Origin: Vanessa cardui
Taxonomy: Eukaryota > Arthropoda > Insecta > Lepidoptera > Nymphalidae
Direction of reading: 5' to 3'
Assembly: GCF_905220365.1 (NCBI RefSeq)
Contig: NC_061153.1
Span: 9,878,001 to 9,942,000 of the forward strand
DNA: 64,000 bases
The notes beneath the pieces were generated by a model, which searched no databases, had not been told where the DNA came from, and worked only from the letters and a program-made list of their open reading frames with translations. The translations under genes were made by a program, and so were the position numbers. Positions 33,119-42,463 of this stretch are shown piece after piece; within the stretch, counting starts at the first letter, position 1, and each line of letters begins with the position of its first letter.

Positions 33119-34143
33119 GCAATGTATACCCCCTGTAAACCTTTGAGAACGTTATCCATCGCCCTTTGAAACGTCGCTGGGGCGGTTTTTAAACCAAATG
33201 GCATTCTTAAGAACTCAAAATGTCCTGATTGAGTACTAAAAGCGGTTTTTTGTCTGTCAGATTCGTTAATCTCTATTTGGTGATATCCACTAGCTAAGTC
33301 TAACGTAGAAAAATACACGCTTTTACCTAACTTATCAAATAAATCTGTAATATTCGGAAGAGGGTATTTGTCGTCAATAGTTATTTCATTCAGTCGTCGG
33401 TAATCTACAACCATTCTATATTTTACTTCCCCAGAGGCATCCATTTTCTTGGGAACAAGATGAACGGGTGCACTCCATGGCGAGTAAGATTCCTGAATTA
33501 CGTTATTATCTAAAAGAGTCTCTACCTGTCTTTTGATCTCTTCCGTTTGTATAGGGGCTTGTCTATAGGGCTTAATATATATAGGATCCTCATTGCGCGT
33601 TCTTATAAAATGTTTAATGTCATTCGTAAATGTCAAAGGTAATTGGTCGCAATAGAAAATATCTTTATATTCTTTACAAAGGGAAAATATTTTATTTTTC
33701 TCTTCTTCGTTCATGTGATCTAACCTTAACTTATTTAGATTTTTTAATAGTAATTGATTTTCTCCGAATTCTCTTTCATTTTTCATACAATTGACCTTGC
33801 ACTCGATATTTTCATACTTTGATACCTCGAATGGGGATTTAATAGTCAATGTCAAAGATTCGTTTAAGGTATTTTGAATAACTGTTTTTGCATAACCATT
33901 CACACATTTTACTATCGCACCTGGCATTCTCACGCCCTTACAAAATTCAGTAAAATTAATTATTGCATCACCGGAATGCTGATTTGTTGGTAAGGATACT
34001 CTTAATTCAGAACGCGGTGGAAGTTCAAGAATATATTCTTTGTCATTATATATTATAGGAATCCTTGATGAATTTGTTTTCAATATTTTATTTTTTAAGT
34101 CGATAACTGCTCCTAACTGTTTTAAGAGGTCGTTACCAATCAT
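33097..34143 (-). pseudogene. Protease C-terminus and RT N-terminal part (gypsy pol)
   Basis: Begins just after the protease (MIGNDLLKQLGAVIDL is the typical protease end). It continues to RT blocks QVETLLDNNVIQESYSPWSA, VVDYRRLNEITIDDKYPLPN, motif A YFSTLDLASGYHQIEI, and TAFSTQSGHFEFLRMPFGLK with AMDNVLKGL, where the frame is lost before YLDD. All recognisable RT blocks are present across the two frames. Confidence 0.88.
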
Positions 34144-34149
34144 TCCATC

Positions 34150-34390
34150 ATATTTTACATCTTACTATTGAACGTTGGCATTAAAGGAATGTTAATAGCT
34201 TCATTATGAGTGCTGGTAGCATGCGTACTTATAACTTCAAATGGTTCATATGAAATAAAATTGTTGAAATAATAATATGCCTTTTCAGGGCTAATGAAAG
34301 AACGCGTACTTCCAGTATCTATCATAAATTTCGCATCTATTTCTGGGATATATATATATGGTAGTTTTAGGTATTTTTCGCAATTTAACT
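34150..34390 (-). pseudogene. Aspartic protease (gypsy)
   Basis: The minus strand reads EIDAKFMIDTGSTRSFISPE, the retroviral-type protease active site DTGS (complement of about 34,308-34,319), followed by NFISYEPFEVIST and an in-frame stop near 34,160. It lies in a frame different from the upstream gag-like region, as expected if it is reached by ribosomal frameshifting. Too short and broken to act. Confidence 0.75.
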
Positions 34391-35476
34391 CTATCGATTC
34401 TGTAGATTTGAGGCTACTATTGAAAAATTTTCTACCTTATTTTCATTATCAAGGTCACTAGAACTTTTTTTGGTAGTTTTTTCGTCTGTTTCTTCATTGT
34501 AATATGTTATGTCATTATAGTTATTTTCATAGGACTCATTTTCTGAAATGTAGAGGTCAGGGTCATAATAATCTTCATTGTCATAGTAATTGTAGTCATA
34601 TGCATAAGTCTCATTAATAGGGAAAGTCGGTTTATTTTGCACTACGGTTCTCATAGATACGTCATTTTGTCCTGTTCCGTCTTGATGTATGTTAGGCCTA
34701 TAACCAAACTGTGTTTGAGGTCTATAATTATTACTATTAAAAGGTGGACGGTAACCTAACTATTGCATAGGTCGGTGTCCGTATTGAGGATTAATTCTTG
34801 GTGGTGGTATTTGTGGTCCTTTAGCAATTCCGAATCTATATGGAGATAAATTTTGTCTAAAACCTGTAGGCATATGCATATGCTGTCTTTGGTTTACGTG
34901 CGGTATTCCGAATTTAAATTGGTGTTGTTGGTTAGAAGGGTAATTCGGCATAGATAAATTCGGTTTATTAGAAAAATTTTAATTATTATTAGGCTTAAAA
35001 TATGTTGGTTGATTAAAAGAGTTATTGACCTTTGAATTTGCCACTTTACTTCGTTGATTGTATTGTTCGCGTAAGTTCACCTCCTCCAACACAATACTTA
35101 ACGCACTCTCTAATGTTGTCGGCGATTTTAATCTAACTATTCTGACAATATTCTCTGGTAAATTGTATAAAAATACATTTAGTGACGTATTATTATAAAT
35201 AATTATTGTACTCTGCTTAATACCTTCGTTTAATATTTGATTGACTTTTGATAAAAGAATTGAACGTACCGACTGAATTCTATTGCAAAAATCGAGGTAA
35301 CTTTCTCCCGAATTTATTTTTAAATTTTCTAATTCTATGGCAATACACTCTTCACTTCGCGGGTCTCCAAAGTGTTGAATTAACAAATCTTTAAATTCAT
35401 CCCATGATATAATATCCTCGCGCTCGCTAATAAGCGACGCGGCCTTATCTACTAAGCGACTAGTGATGCTATGCAT
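34391..35476 (-). pseudogene. Gag-like region (gypsy), interrupted by two in-frame stops
   Basis: One frame from ATG 35,476 down to 34,391, broken by in-frame stops near 34,979 and 34,760. The first part is capsid-like (IISWDEFKDLLIQHFGDPRS, SYLDFCNRIQSVR). The middle part is Pro/Gln/Asn/His-rich (PSNQQHQFKFGIPHV). The end is very acidic and Tyr/Asn-rich (YDYNYYDNEDYYDPD). No CCHC knuckle is present, as in gypsy/errantivirus Gag. The open frame continues about 15 codons above the ATG, and the N-terminal part seems short for the family. Confidence 0.75.
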
Positions 35477-35736
35477 AATGTATATATTTTGTGCATCACT
35501 GCCTTGAAACCAGAAAACGTTATATTAGGAGAAGTCTTATCCCAAAATAACAAAAGGCAAAGGAAGGTGAAAAGTTTTACTCACCAACCGGTCGCCAGCA
35601 TCGTCTTCGTCTGGACTCCTCACTCACTGTCTTATTTCTTTGGTTCTGGATTGTTTCTTACAGACCTTCAAAATCCTAACTATTCACGGATTTTGACGAA
35701 AATTAATTAAGATGAAGGCTGCAATTTATATGAAAC
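35477..35736 (-). other. Gypsy untranslated leader
   Basis: About 260 bases between the primer-binding site and the gag-like ATG, with no gene. Open frames on the opposite strand are shadows. Confidence 0.6.
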
Positions 35737-35755
35737 AATCCTACCGGCTGCGCCA
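35737..35755 (-). other. Primer-binding site complementary to tRNA-Ser
   Basis: Directly after the 5' LTR on the minus strand: tggcgcagccggtaggatt. TGGCGCAG(T/C)CGGTAGGAT is the tRNA-Ser-type site known from Drosophila 17.6/297-like gypsy elements. First-strand cDNA synthesis would start here. Confidence 0.85.
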
Positions 35756-35994
35756 GACAAGTTTACGGGAGCAAGACAGACTTTTTTAAAAATATAATAT
35801 TTGAGTTTTAAAATATTTAATTATAATTAAAATTGACACGACCGAAAGGTTTATGCTCTAGTCGAATATTGTTCCCTTTTTACAAAATCATTTCCCAAGA
35901 CATATGATCCCAAAGCATAGAATGACACAATGACTTACATTCTGCTGATTAAGCGTTTACTTCTATTGTCTTCATGCTTTGAGCTAACATAACT
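35756..35994 (-). repeat. 5' LTR of the gypsy element
   Basis: 239 bp, the partner of 29,714-29,955 with three substitutions and one 3-base indel. It is flanked outside by agata (35,995-35,999) and inside by the primer-binding site. It should carry the promoter and polyadenylation signals, which were not pinpointed. Confidence 0.92.
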
Positions 35995-35999
35995 AGATA

Positions 36000-36525
36000 A
36001 ATAACTAAGCGCTAAATAAAAATAACAATAAACAAATACGTAAAAAAATAAAATAAATATAATTTATTTAATATTATTTATAATGAACGACCGGTCTTCA
36101 CCCACCAGTTGCACGAGAGAGATTGCTTAAGGTTTAAATTAACCTCAGAAAACTAATAACAAACTTAAAAGTTAAAATAAAAAAAAAATATATTTTTACA
36201 ACAAAAACAAGAATTACAATAATAACAATAAAAATATATATAAAGAATTTTACATAAAGTTCTGTTAAAACAAGATATCTAAATCAACCTTCAATCATTT
36301 TAGTTGTCTATGATATCTAATATCTATGACACTTTAAAATCAAATATTGTAAAAGGACTTGCGTCCAGAGCCATAAAAATCGTCAAATACATTTTATGAA
36401 ACGTCAAATGTCAAATAACTCAATGTTGACTCGATGTAAACAACATTGAATGAATAGGTACGAGGGTATTAAATTTAAAGCATAATCTATCTTACTGGCA
36501 AAGTAAATTAAGACAATATAAAATT
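36000..36525 (-). other. A5 inter-ORF spacer, ORF1-proximal part
   Basis: An AT-rich spacer between the gypsy insertion and the A5 ORF1 stop. It contains acccaccagttg (36,100-36,111), the complement of the inter-ORF motif shared with A1, A2 and A4. No gene. Confidence 0.5.
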
Positions 36526-37323
36526 TTAGTGATAGTAAAAAATAATAATAATAATAAAATTAATTAATAATTTTTTGATAACCCTCTTTGAACGAGTTTG
36601 GTTGATAACTTTACCATCTTTCTGGCTTTGACTCGTCGATGGAAAACTTGCACCTGAGGTACTCGCAGCAGCAACTCCAGATGAAGAGGAAACAGCGTTG
36701 AGATCAGCCATTTTGAAGATACGGTGATGTGATCCGTCCGATCCAAGAACAACAATTTGGCCATCCTTCGTCCAACACTTCGTGACTCCAAATCGTTGTC
36801 TGGCAGCCAAGAAGATGTTATGCCTCTCCTTGGTTAAGAACTCGGACATAGTCACACCAGAATTCTTATGTGCAGTTTTAGCGAACCAAATTTTGTTTCT
36901 TAACGCTAAATCAGTGAATTTAATCAGAATAGCCCTGGGTTTATCAGCATTAAATTGGCCTAAACGATGGCAACGCTTCACAGTGTCTACACTAATATCA
37001 GACAACTTTAGGCGATCATTGAGTGTCTTTATCGCTACCGAACAGACTTTTTCATTTTTAGTCTCTGGAATGCCATGTAACAACAGGATTTTTCTGCGAC
37101 TCCTCATCTCCATTTCTTCATACTTTCGTGTGAGGATATCGACCTGCTGTTGAAGACCATCAAGAGCAGTCAAAACAAAACTCCTAAAAGAATTGAATTG
37201 TGCAGTAATATTGGATGTCGGGCTGGTAGCTGGGATAGAATTCTGCAGATTACGCTGGAACTCTGCCATCCTAGCGTTAAAGTGTTCACTCAATTCGGCG
37301 ATGCTGTTTTGTATTGAGTCCAT
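36526..37323 (-). CDS. Family A ORF1 protein (A5), complete
   Basis: 265 codons. The start is set at MDSIQNSIAEL (ATG 37,323), matching the A1 start MDSIKDTLATM, although the frame is open further upstream. A helix-prone N-terminus (to about residue 75, with DGLQQQVDILTRKYEEMEMR) is followed by an RRM-like block (RRKILLLHGIPET, CHRLGQFNADKPRAILIKF) and a C-terminal module (MSEFLTKERHNIFLAARQRF, CWTKDGQIVVL), then a Ser-rich stretch and the basic TRSKRVIKK. Unlike A1, the stop after RVIKK is lost and about 14 hydrophobic residues (IIIIIFYYH) are added from an (AAT)n-like repeat. The role is RNA binding in the element RNP. Confidence 0.8.
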   Translation of the reverse strand: MDSIQNSIAELSEHFNARMAEFQRNLQNSIPATSPTSNITAQFNSFRSFVLTALDGLQQQVDILTRKYEEMEMRSRRKILLLHGIPETKNEKVCSVAIKTLNDRLKLSDISVDTVKRCHRLGQFNADKPRAILIKFTDLALRNKIWFAKTAHKNSGVTMSEFLTKERHNIFLAARQRFGVTKCWTKDGQIVVLGSDGSHHRIFKMADLNAVSSSSGVAAASTSGASFPSTSQSQKDGKVINQTRSKRVIKKLLINFIIIIIFYYH

Positions 37324-37380
37324 AGTAATAAAATGTGTCAAATGTGATGATGTTGTTATTTTAAACCTTGAAATGTGCAC

Positions 37381-38172
37381 AATTTGCTGAGGAATTTTAT
37401 TCAGGAAAGTAGAACTGGCAGGTATAAAACCTTTAATGCATGTTCATTAATAATATTACAGTTAATATAATATATAACGGAGCAGACATGTCCGAGCCCG
37501 TTTTTAAAAAACATGACGTCAGCATAGCTGACGTCACGAGTGTCAGAGTTTCCATCTTTAACCATCTTCGGTGGTATGAAATAAAACTCAGGAATTAATC
37601 CTCTCTGATTTATTCCAATATGAGACGGTCCGATCGCTCCGACGGCTCGACCAAGTCTGTCGAAACCGGCGGTCGCTTGATCTTTTATAACAAAAATAGG
37701 TGGGTAGACTTATTCACTCAAGATAACAGTTGTTTACAAACATTAAATTTTTCAGAGTTATTTAACATTTCAAAATTCACTAAAAATTATTCATTTAACA
37801 GTGAAACAGTTTTAAATTATTAAAATAATCATTTCTGGACACGTGTTTTTCTTAAATTCGTGGTTCCGCGCCGACATATATTTTTAATTATAAAAGGGAG
37901 CAAAAACAAAAACGATGTGTAACTTATTTCACTCCTACCCACGAAAAAACGGAGCGGCGTTTCTGCAATGAATCCATTTTAAAATGCTTCAGACGTCTTA
38001 TGGTTCAGATATCTTATTTTAATTTTTAATTTTTTACTCTCAAAACTTGTTCTGTTGTATTTTTAGTTATTATTATATTTTTTTTCTTGTTTGATGTATT
38101 TTAGGATAAGTGATATTTTGTTATGTTTCGTTTTTTATGTTGTGTGAAAGTAGTAATTTTCTCAATATATGT
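37381..38172. other. Spacer without a recognised gene; tandem TGACGTCA palindromes
   Basis: No coding region could be supported over ~790 bases. At 37,514-37,536 a perfect palindrome holds two TGACGTCA octamers (37,514-37,521 and 37,529-37,536) around a 7-base centre. TGACGTCA is the CREB/ATF consensus. The short frame at 37,620-37,823 has no recognisable motif. Confidence 0.5.
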
Positions 38173-40492
38173 TTATTATTATTATTATCTGCATATATGT
38201 TTTTCTCAGTATGAGAGCTGGTATTTTTGTAGATCATTTACGGGCATAGCCAAGTAAATGATCTTATTTATGCATTTAATTAGGCAATACGTTCGATGTA
38301 GGTTCATCCTGAAGAAAACGACGGACAATACGCCATGTATTTAGGATGGCAGCTTTTTGCATGGTGATTTATGTATTTTCTGGGAGTGGTAGTATTTTAA
38401 TACTATGGTGTAGATGGTTAGGGATTACTCCCGTACTGGAGAGTTCCAGTGGAACGATGTAAACTTTGTCCAAATTCCATATTCTAAGAATCTCTTCTTT
38501 AAGTTCCGAGTATTTGTGTTTTTTATCTGCAATTGTTTGATTAATATTATGGGTATTTGGAACGGCTATGTCTATTAAATATGCAGTTTTATTCGCTTTA
38601 TTAACTACGGTGATGTCTGGTCTATTGCAATAAATCGTTTTGTCTGTTAGAATAGCTCGGTCAAAGTACATCCTAAAACGGGGACTCTCCAGAACGGCTT
38701 TGGGTGTGTACTGGTAGTATAGTTCTACTTTTGGCGGTAGCAGTTTATATTTAATAGAAAGTTTTTGATGTATATAATATGCGATTTGGTTATGTCGGTG
38801 GGTGTAGTCGTTCTGTGTTAAAAGTGGACATGCGTTTATTATGTGCTGAATGGTTTCTGGGTTTTTGTGGCATTTTCTACATCGGTCGTCTAGAGCGCTG
38901 GGATCTTAAATGATATGTTTCCTGTAATTTTTAGTGTTGATGACTTGGTCTTGTATTGAAATCAAGAATCCTTCTGTTTCACGGGAATAAGTAACCTAAT
39001 TTTAGCCATTTGTTTGAAGCTGCTGAATCAATGTGTTGTTGTTCTAAGTCTTTAATGTGTCTGCTATGTAGCTGTTTTTGTCGTCATGTATTTAGTTTTT
39101 CTTTTTCGGTGTTATTCTTTAACTGATTAGTGACGTGCATTTCTTTTAAATTTAGTGGTGTCATTTTATCGTCTATGTCTACCACGGCTCTGTGTATTGA
39201 ACTCTCAGTTTTGCTATAGAAAAAAATTCTCAGGTTATTTATTTGGCTTTCCCACTATATTTTTAGATATATTAGTCCTCTTCCCCCTTTCTCTCTTTTA
39301 ATGGTCATTCTTTCAATGGCAGATTTTGGGTGCAGGTATTTGTGTTTAGTTAATGAAGTTCTTGTTTTAGTTTGTAAGTGAGATATATCTGTATTGGTCC
39401 ATTTAATTATAGCAAAGGAGTATGTCAGTATAGGAATGGCGTAAGTATTGAGAGCTTTAAACAAATTTCTAGAATTAAGTTTCTTTCTACATGTGACATT
39501 GACTCTTCTTAGATATTCTGATGTAAGTTCTTTTTTAATTTGTGTGTGATTTATATATTTGTTTTGTTGTATGCCTAGATACTTATATGTGTGGTTTATG
39601 TCAATTGCTGTAATATTTATTTCATTATTTATATTATAATCTCCTTTCAATATCTTTCCATTGTGAATGTGTAAAGTTTTGCATTTATCTAGTCCAAACG
39701 TCATGTGGATGTCTTTACTGAATGTAGCTGTTATTGTTAGGAGGTCTTTCATATCATTATCTGATTTACCACATAACTTGATGTCATCCATATACATAAG
39801 ATGCGTCATTGCCGTACTGTTAGGTAGCTTGTATCCGTTTTTAGATTGGTTAAGTAAATGCGAAAGTGGGTTAAGTGCAAGGCAGAACCAAAGGGGACTG
39901 AGGGAATCACCCTGGAAAATGCCGTTTCAAATATGAATTTCATCTGTGATTATTTTGGAAGTCCCGTTGGAAAGGGATAAAGTTGTTTTCCATTTGGTCA
40001 TGGCATCCTCCAGGAATGTTATTATTGTTGGGTTTACTTTATAGATTTGAAGAACTCTAATTAACCAAGAATGTGGTACACTGTCAAAAGCTTTTTTGTA
40101 GTCGATGTATGTTACATGTAAATTTCTACTGTGTTTTGTGCTTGTTTTAGAATTGTAGAATCAAAAATTAACTGTTCCTTACATCCCCTATGACTCTGCC
40201 TACAACATTTTTGCTCTTCTGCTAATATATTATTAGATTCTATATGCGATTTAATTTTATTGACTATGCAGGATGTAATTAGTTTGTATAAGGTTGGCAA
40301 ACAAGGAATTTGTCTATACTGAGATGGATTTGATGTATCTTCGCTTTTTGATAACCTTTTGAAGTCTGGTAATTGAGCTTCTCCTTTAATCAGTTCTGCA
40401 CATTTTTTAGCAAGTATCTCGTGTAAAAAAGTAAGTTTTTTAAACCAAAAGTTTTGTACACCATATAACCCCGCAGCCTTCCAGTTTTTCAT
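38173..40492 (-). pseudogene. Dong/R4-type retrotransposon: RT and restriction-like endonuclease, broken
   Basis: Minus strand, in order: RT entry NWKAAGLYGVQNFWFKKLTF (40,492-40,112); motif A TYIDYKKAFDSVPHSWLIR (about 40,100); motif B IFQGDSLSPLWFCLALNPLS (about 39,900, after an in-frame stop); motif C LMYMDDIKLCGK (about 39,790); thumb YKYLGIQQNKY and the end IKREKGGRGLIYLKI (39,255). After frame changes there is a CCHC finger CRKCHKNPETIQHIINAC (about 38,880) and a PD-(D/E)xK-like endonuclease, YCNRPDITVVNKANKTAYLI, ending at 38,369. FQGDSLSP with YMDD and a C-terminal restriction-like endonuclease define the R4/Dong branch. The 3' end abuts a TTA repeat (38,173-38,188). Several frame changes and a stop mean it is dead. 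Confidence 0.82.
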
Positions 40493-40774
40493 TTTTCAAA
40501 CAAAAAAAAAACGTTTTTTTTAAAAACACTTAAAACAATAATTAAGACTAAAAAAAAAAGACTGAAAAAAAAAATTAAATTAACAAGACATAAATGGAAC
40601 ATTACTATAATTAAAATTATTCTACAGTTATCTACAGTTAATTATCTATCTTTAAATCTACTACGAAGTGTGCAAAATTACTTGCATCCAAATCATAACT
40701 GTCATTGTCATTGTAGTGCAGGTTGTCATAATCTACATTTGAGTTGCGTGAATAATAAAAAAAGTTTTTTTTTT
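40493..40774. other. A/T-rich junction between the Dong-type remnant and I-b
   Basis: Runs of A/T, then a stretch whose minus strand reads NVDYDNLHYNDNDSYDLDAS, an acidic Asn/Tyr-rich peptide that could be a further N-terminal scrap of an element protein but is unassigned. It ends in a T-run just before the I-b 5' terminus. Confidence 0.4.
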
Positions 40775-40984
40775 TCGCTTGCGTTAGCTTTGGTTGACAC
40801 ACGTGCTAGTGAGATATCTGTGTTATTAAAATCATTTTATGTTATTCTTTCAATAATTTTTTAGTGCAAATAGTTAATTTATATGGTTTCTGGGTTTTAC
40901 TAACATTATTCGGTTTCGGTAAGTGTTAATTTTCTTTTATAGTTAACATATATTAGTTAGTAAGTTAAAGTAAGTACTTTAAAA

Positions 40985-42463
40985 ATGGATGTCGACCCTC
41001 CTCCTGAACCTCCCGATCCCGGGGGTTTGGAAACTGTTATTGACGGTTCGAAATCTTCCGCTCGGAAACGTTCTGGGGATAAATCCTCCGTTTCACCCGA
41101 CTCCTCCTCTAAGAAGACAGTAACTCATCCCACTACCGCAAATCCTTCCATCCAGACTGTATATGTCAACCCCGCCTTTACTGATGGCCCTAAAAGTTAT
41201 GCTAATGACGATAAGGGCCCATTCATAGTACATGTCTCACGTGAAGTTGCTGACCCAGCCGCAGGAAACTCTATTCGTGCAATTAAATTCGGTCAATTCT
41301 TGCATAAGCATAAAATTGGCTCAATTGTTAATAATGGGGTAAAAAATGTTGGCCGGAACAGAATTGAAGTTTAAAAATTCTCTACAGCTCAATCAGCGAA
41401 TAATTTTTTAAATAACCCTATCTTGGAACTTTGTAAGTACAAAGCAACATTACCAACTTACAATGTCACTAGAATGGGTCTTGTGAAGGGTGTACCGGTT
41501 GATTGGTCTATGGAGGACCTTCTGGAGTCTGTCGAGCTTCCTCATGGTTATGGGGAAATTATGAAACTGAGACGATTGAATCGAAAAAATGTCAATGAAG
41601 GAGTTGTGACCTGGATCCCAACACAGTCTGTAGTTATAACTTTTAAGGGCCAAATCCTGCCTAATAAAATTTATTCCTATCATACCTCCCTCCCGGTTGA
41701 AACCTATAATCTTCCTACCATCATTTGTTTGAACTGCTGTCGTTATGGCCACATCAAGACACAGTGTAGATCCACACCCAGATTTTTTAAATGCTGTCGT
41801 TATGGCCACATCAAGACACAGTGTAGATCCACACCCAGATTTTTTAAATGCTCATAATCTCATACAGGTGACTTGTGTGAGGTTAATAAGGAAAATTCTA
41901 CATGCCTTCACTGTTCTGGAAAACACTTTGCCACGGATAAAGATTATCCAGAGTACTTACGGCAGCAATCAATAAAAATTGTTATGTCTCAGGACAACAT
42001 CTCTTACATGGAGGCAGCCTCTCGCTTCCCAAACGTCCGTAGATCCTACGCTGAGATTGCAAAAGAGATGTTCTCCCCTCCCGTATACACTCCGCCAAGC
42101 CCTAGTTCTCCCTCTAGCCCGTCATCTAAATCCACTCCTCTTCCTAATAGATCATATAGACAGACCGTCTTCTGTTCTCCTCCCCCTAGAGCTCCTCTAG
42201 GAAAGGGGTATGATAAACATGCCCACCAAGCCATAGTTGGTAATTGCTCCTCCTCGTCTCCAAATGGTTGTGCCCTGAATGTTGGTAACCCCTCCCCTCC
42301 TAATAACAATCCCAACTTACTAGAATTATTAATTAAAACTCTCCTAAGCATCCTAAGTACATGTAATGAAATTCCTCTACCGTCCAACGTTGCTAATGAT
42401 TTAACTCAACTCTTCAATATATTCAAAAATGGCCCCAATCAGATTCCTTCAGTGGAACTGTAA
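40985..42463 (+). pseudogene. I-type ORF1 (I-b): Gag-like protein with duplicated zinc knuckle
   Basis: A single frame of 493 codons interrupted by two in-frame TAA stops (41,372-41,374 and 41,855-41,857). The N-terminus MDVDPPPEPPDPGGLE is acidic/proline-rich, with a central RNA-binding region. The first CCHC knuckle CLNCCRYGHIKTQC is followed by a perfect 57-bp tandem repeat (41,735-41,848) that doubles the CCRYGHIKTQCRSTPRFFK unit. A later CLHCSGKHFATDKD-type knuckle has its last Cys replaced (DYPEY against DCPEY in I-a). The Pro/Ser-rich C-terminus ends at 42,463. The second stop replaces the Gln in I-a's FQSHTG. Overlaps ORF2 by 35 nt. Confidence 0.87.
41735..41848 (+). repeat. Perfect 57-bp tandem duplication of a CCHC knuckle
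   Basis: Two identical, adjacent 57-bp units (41,735-41,791 and 41,792-41,848), each coding 19 residues that include GHIKTQC. I-a has one unit at 17,012-17,068. Complete identity shows the duplication is young, and it keeps the reading frame. Confidence 0.95.

Larger units (their letters stand above)
29709..35999 (-). mobile_element. Gypsy-type LTR retrotransposon with env-like region (errantivirus-like)
   Basis: A 6.3-kb element in minus orientation, bounded by the 5-bp duplication agata (29,709-29,713 and 35,995-35,999). Order in its own direction: 5' LTR (35,994-35,756), tRNA-Ser-type primer-binding site, gag-like region, protease, RT/RNase H, integrase, env-like region, 3' LTR (29,955-29,714). 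The LTRs begin agttatgtt and end aacttgtc. Gag lacks zinc knuckles and an env-like ORF overlaps the 3' LTR, as in insect gypsy/errantivirus elements. All coding parts carry stops or frame changes, so the copy is defective, although its LTRs are nearly identical. Confidence 0.9.
26357..37400 (-). mobile_element. Element A5: family A copy split by a gypsy insertion
   Basis: Minus strand: complete ORF1 (37,323-36,526), inter-ORF spacer split by the gypsy element (29,714-35,994), ORF2 (29,665-26,706) with one frame break, 3' UTR with hairpin, and a (TATC)n tail seen as gatagata repeats at about 26,357-26,376. Without the gypsy element, A5 would be about 4.75 kb, the length of A1. The 5' end, just beyond ORF1, is not fixed. 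Confidence 0.8.
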
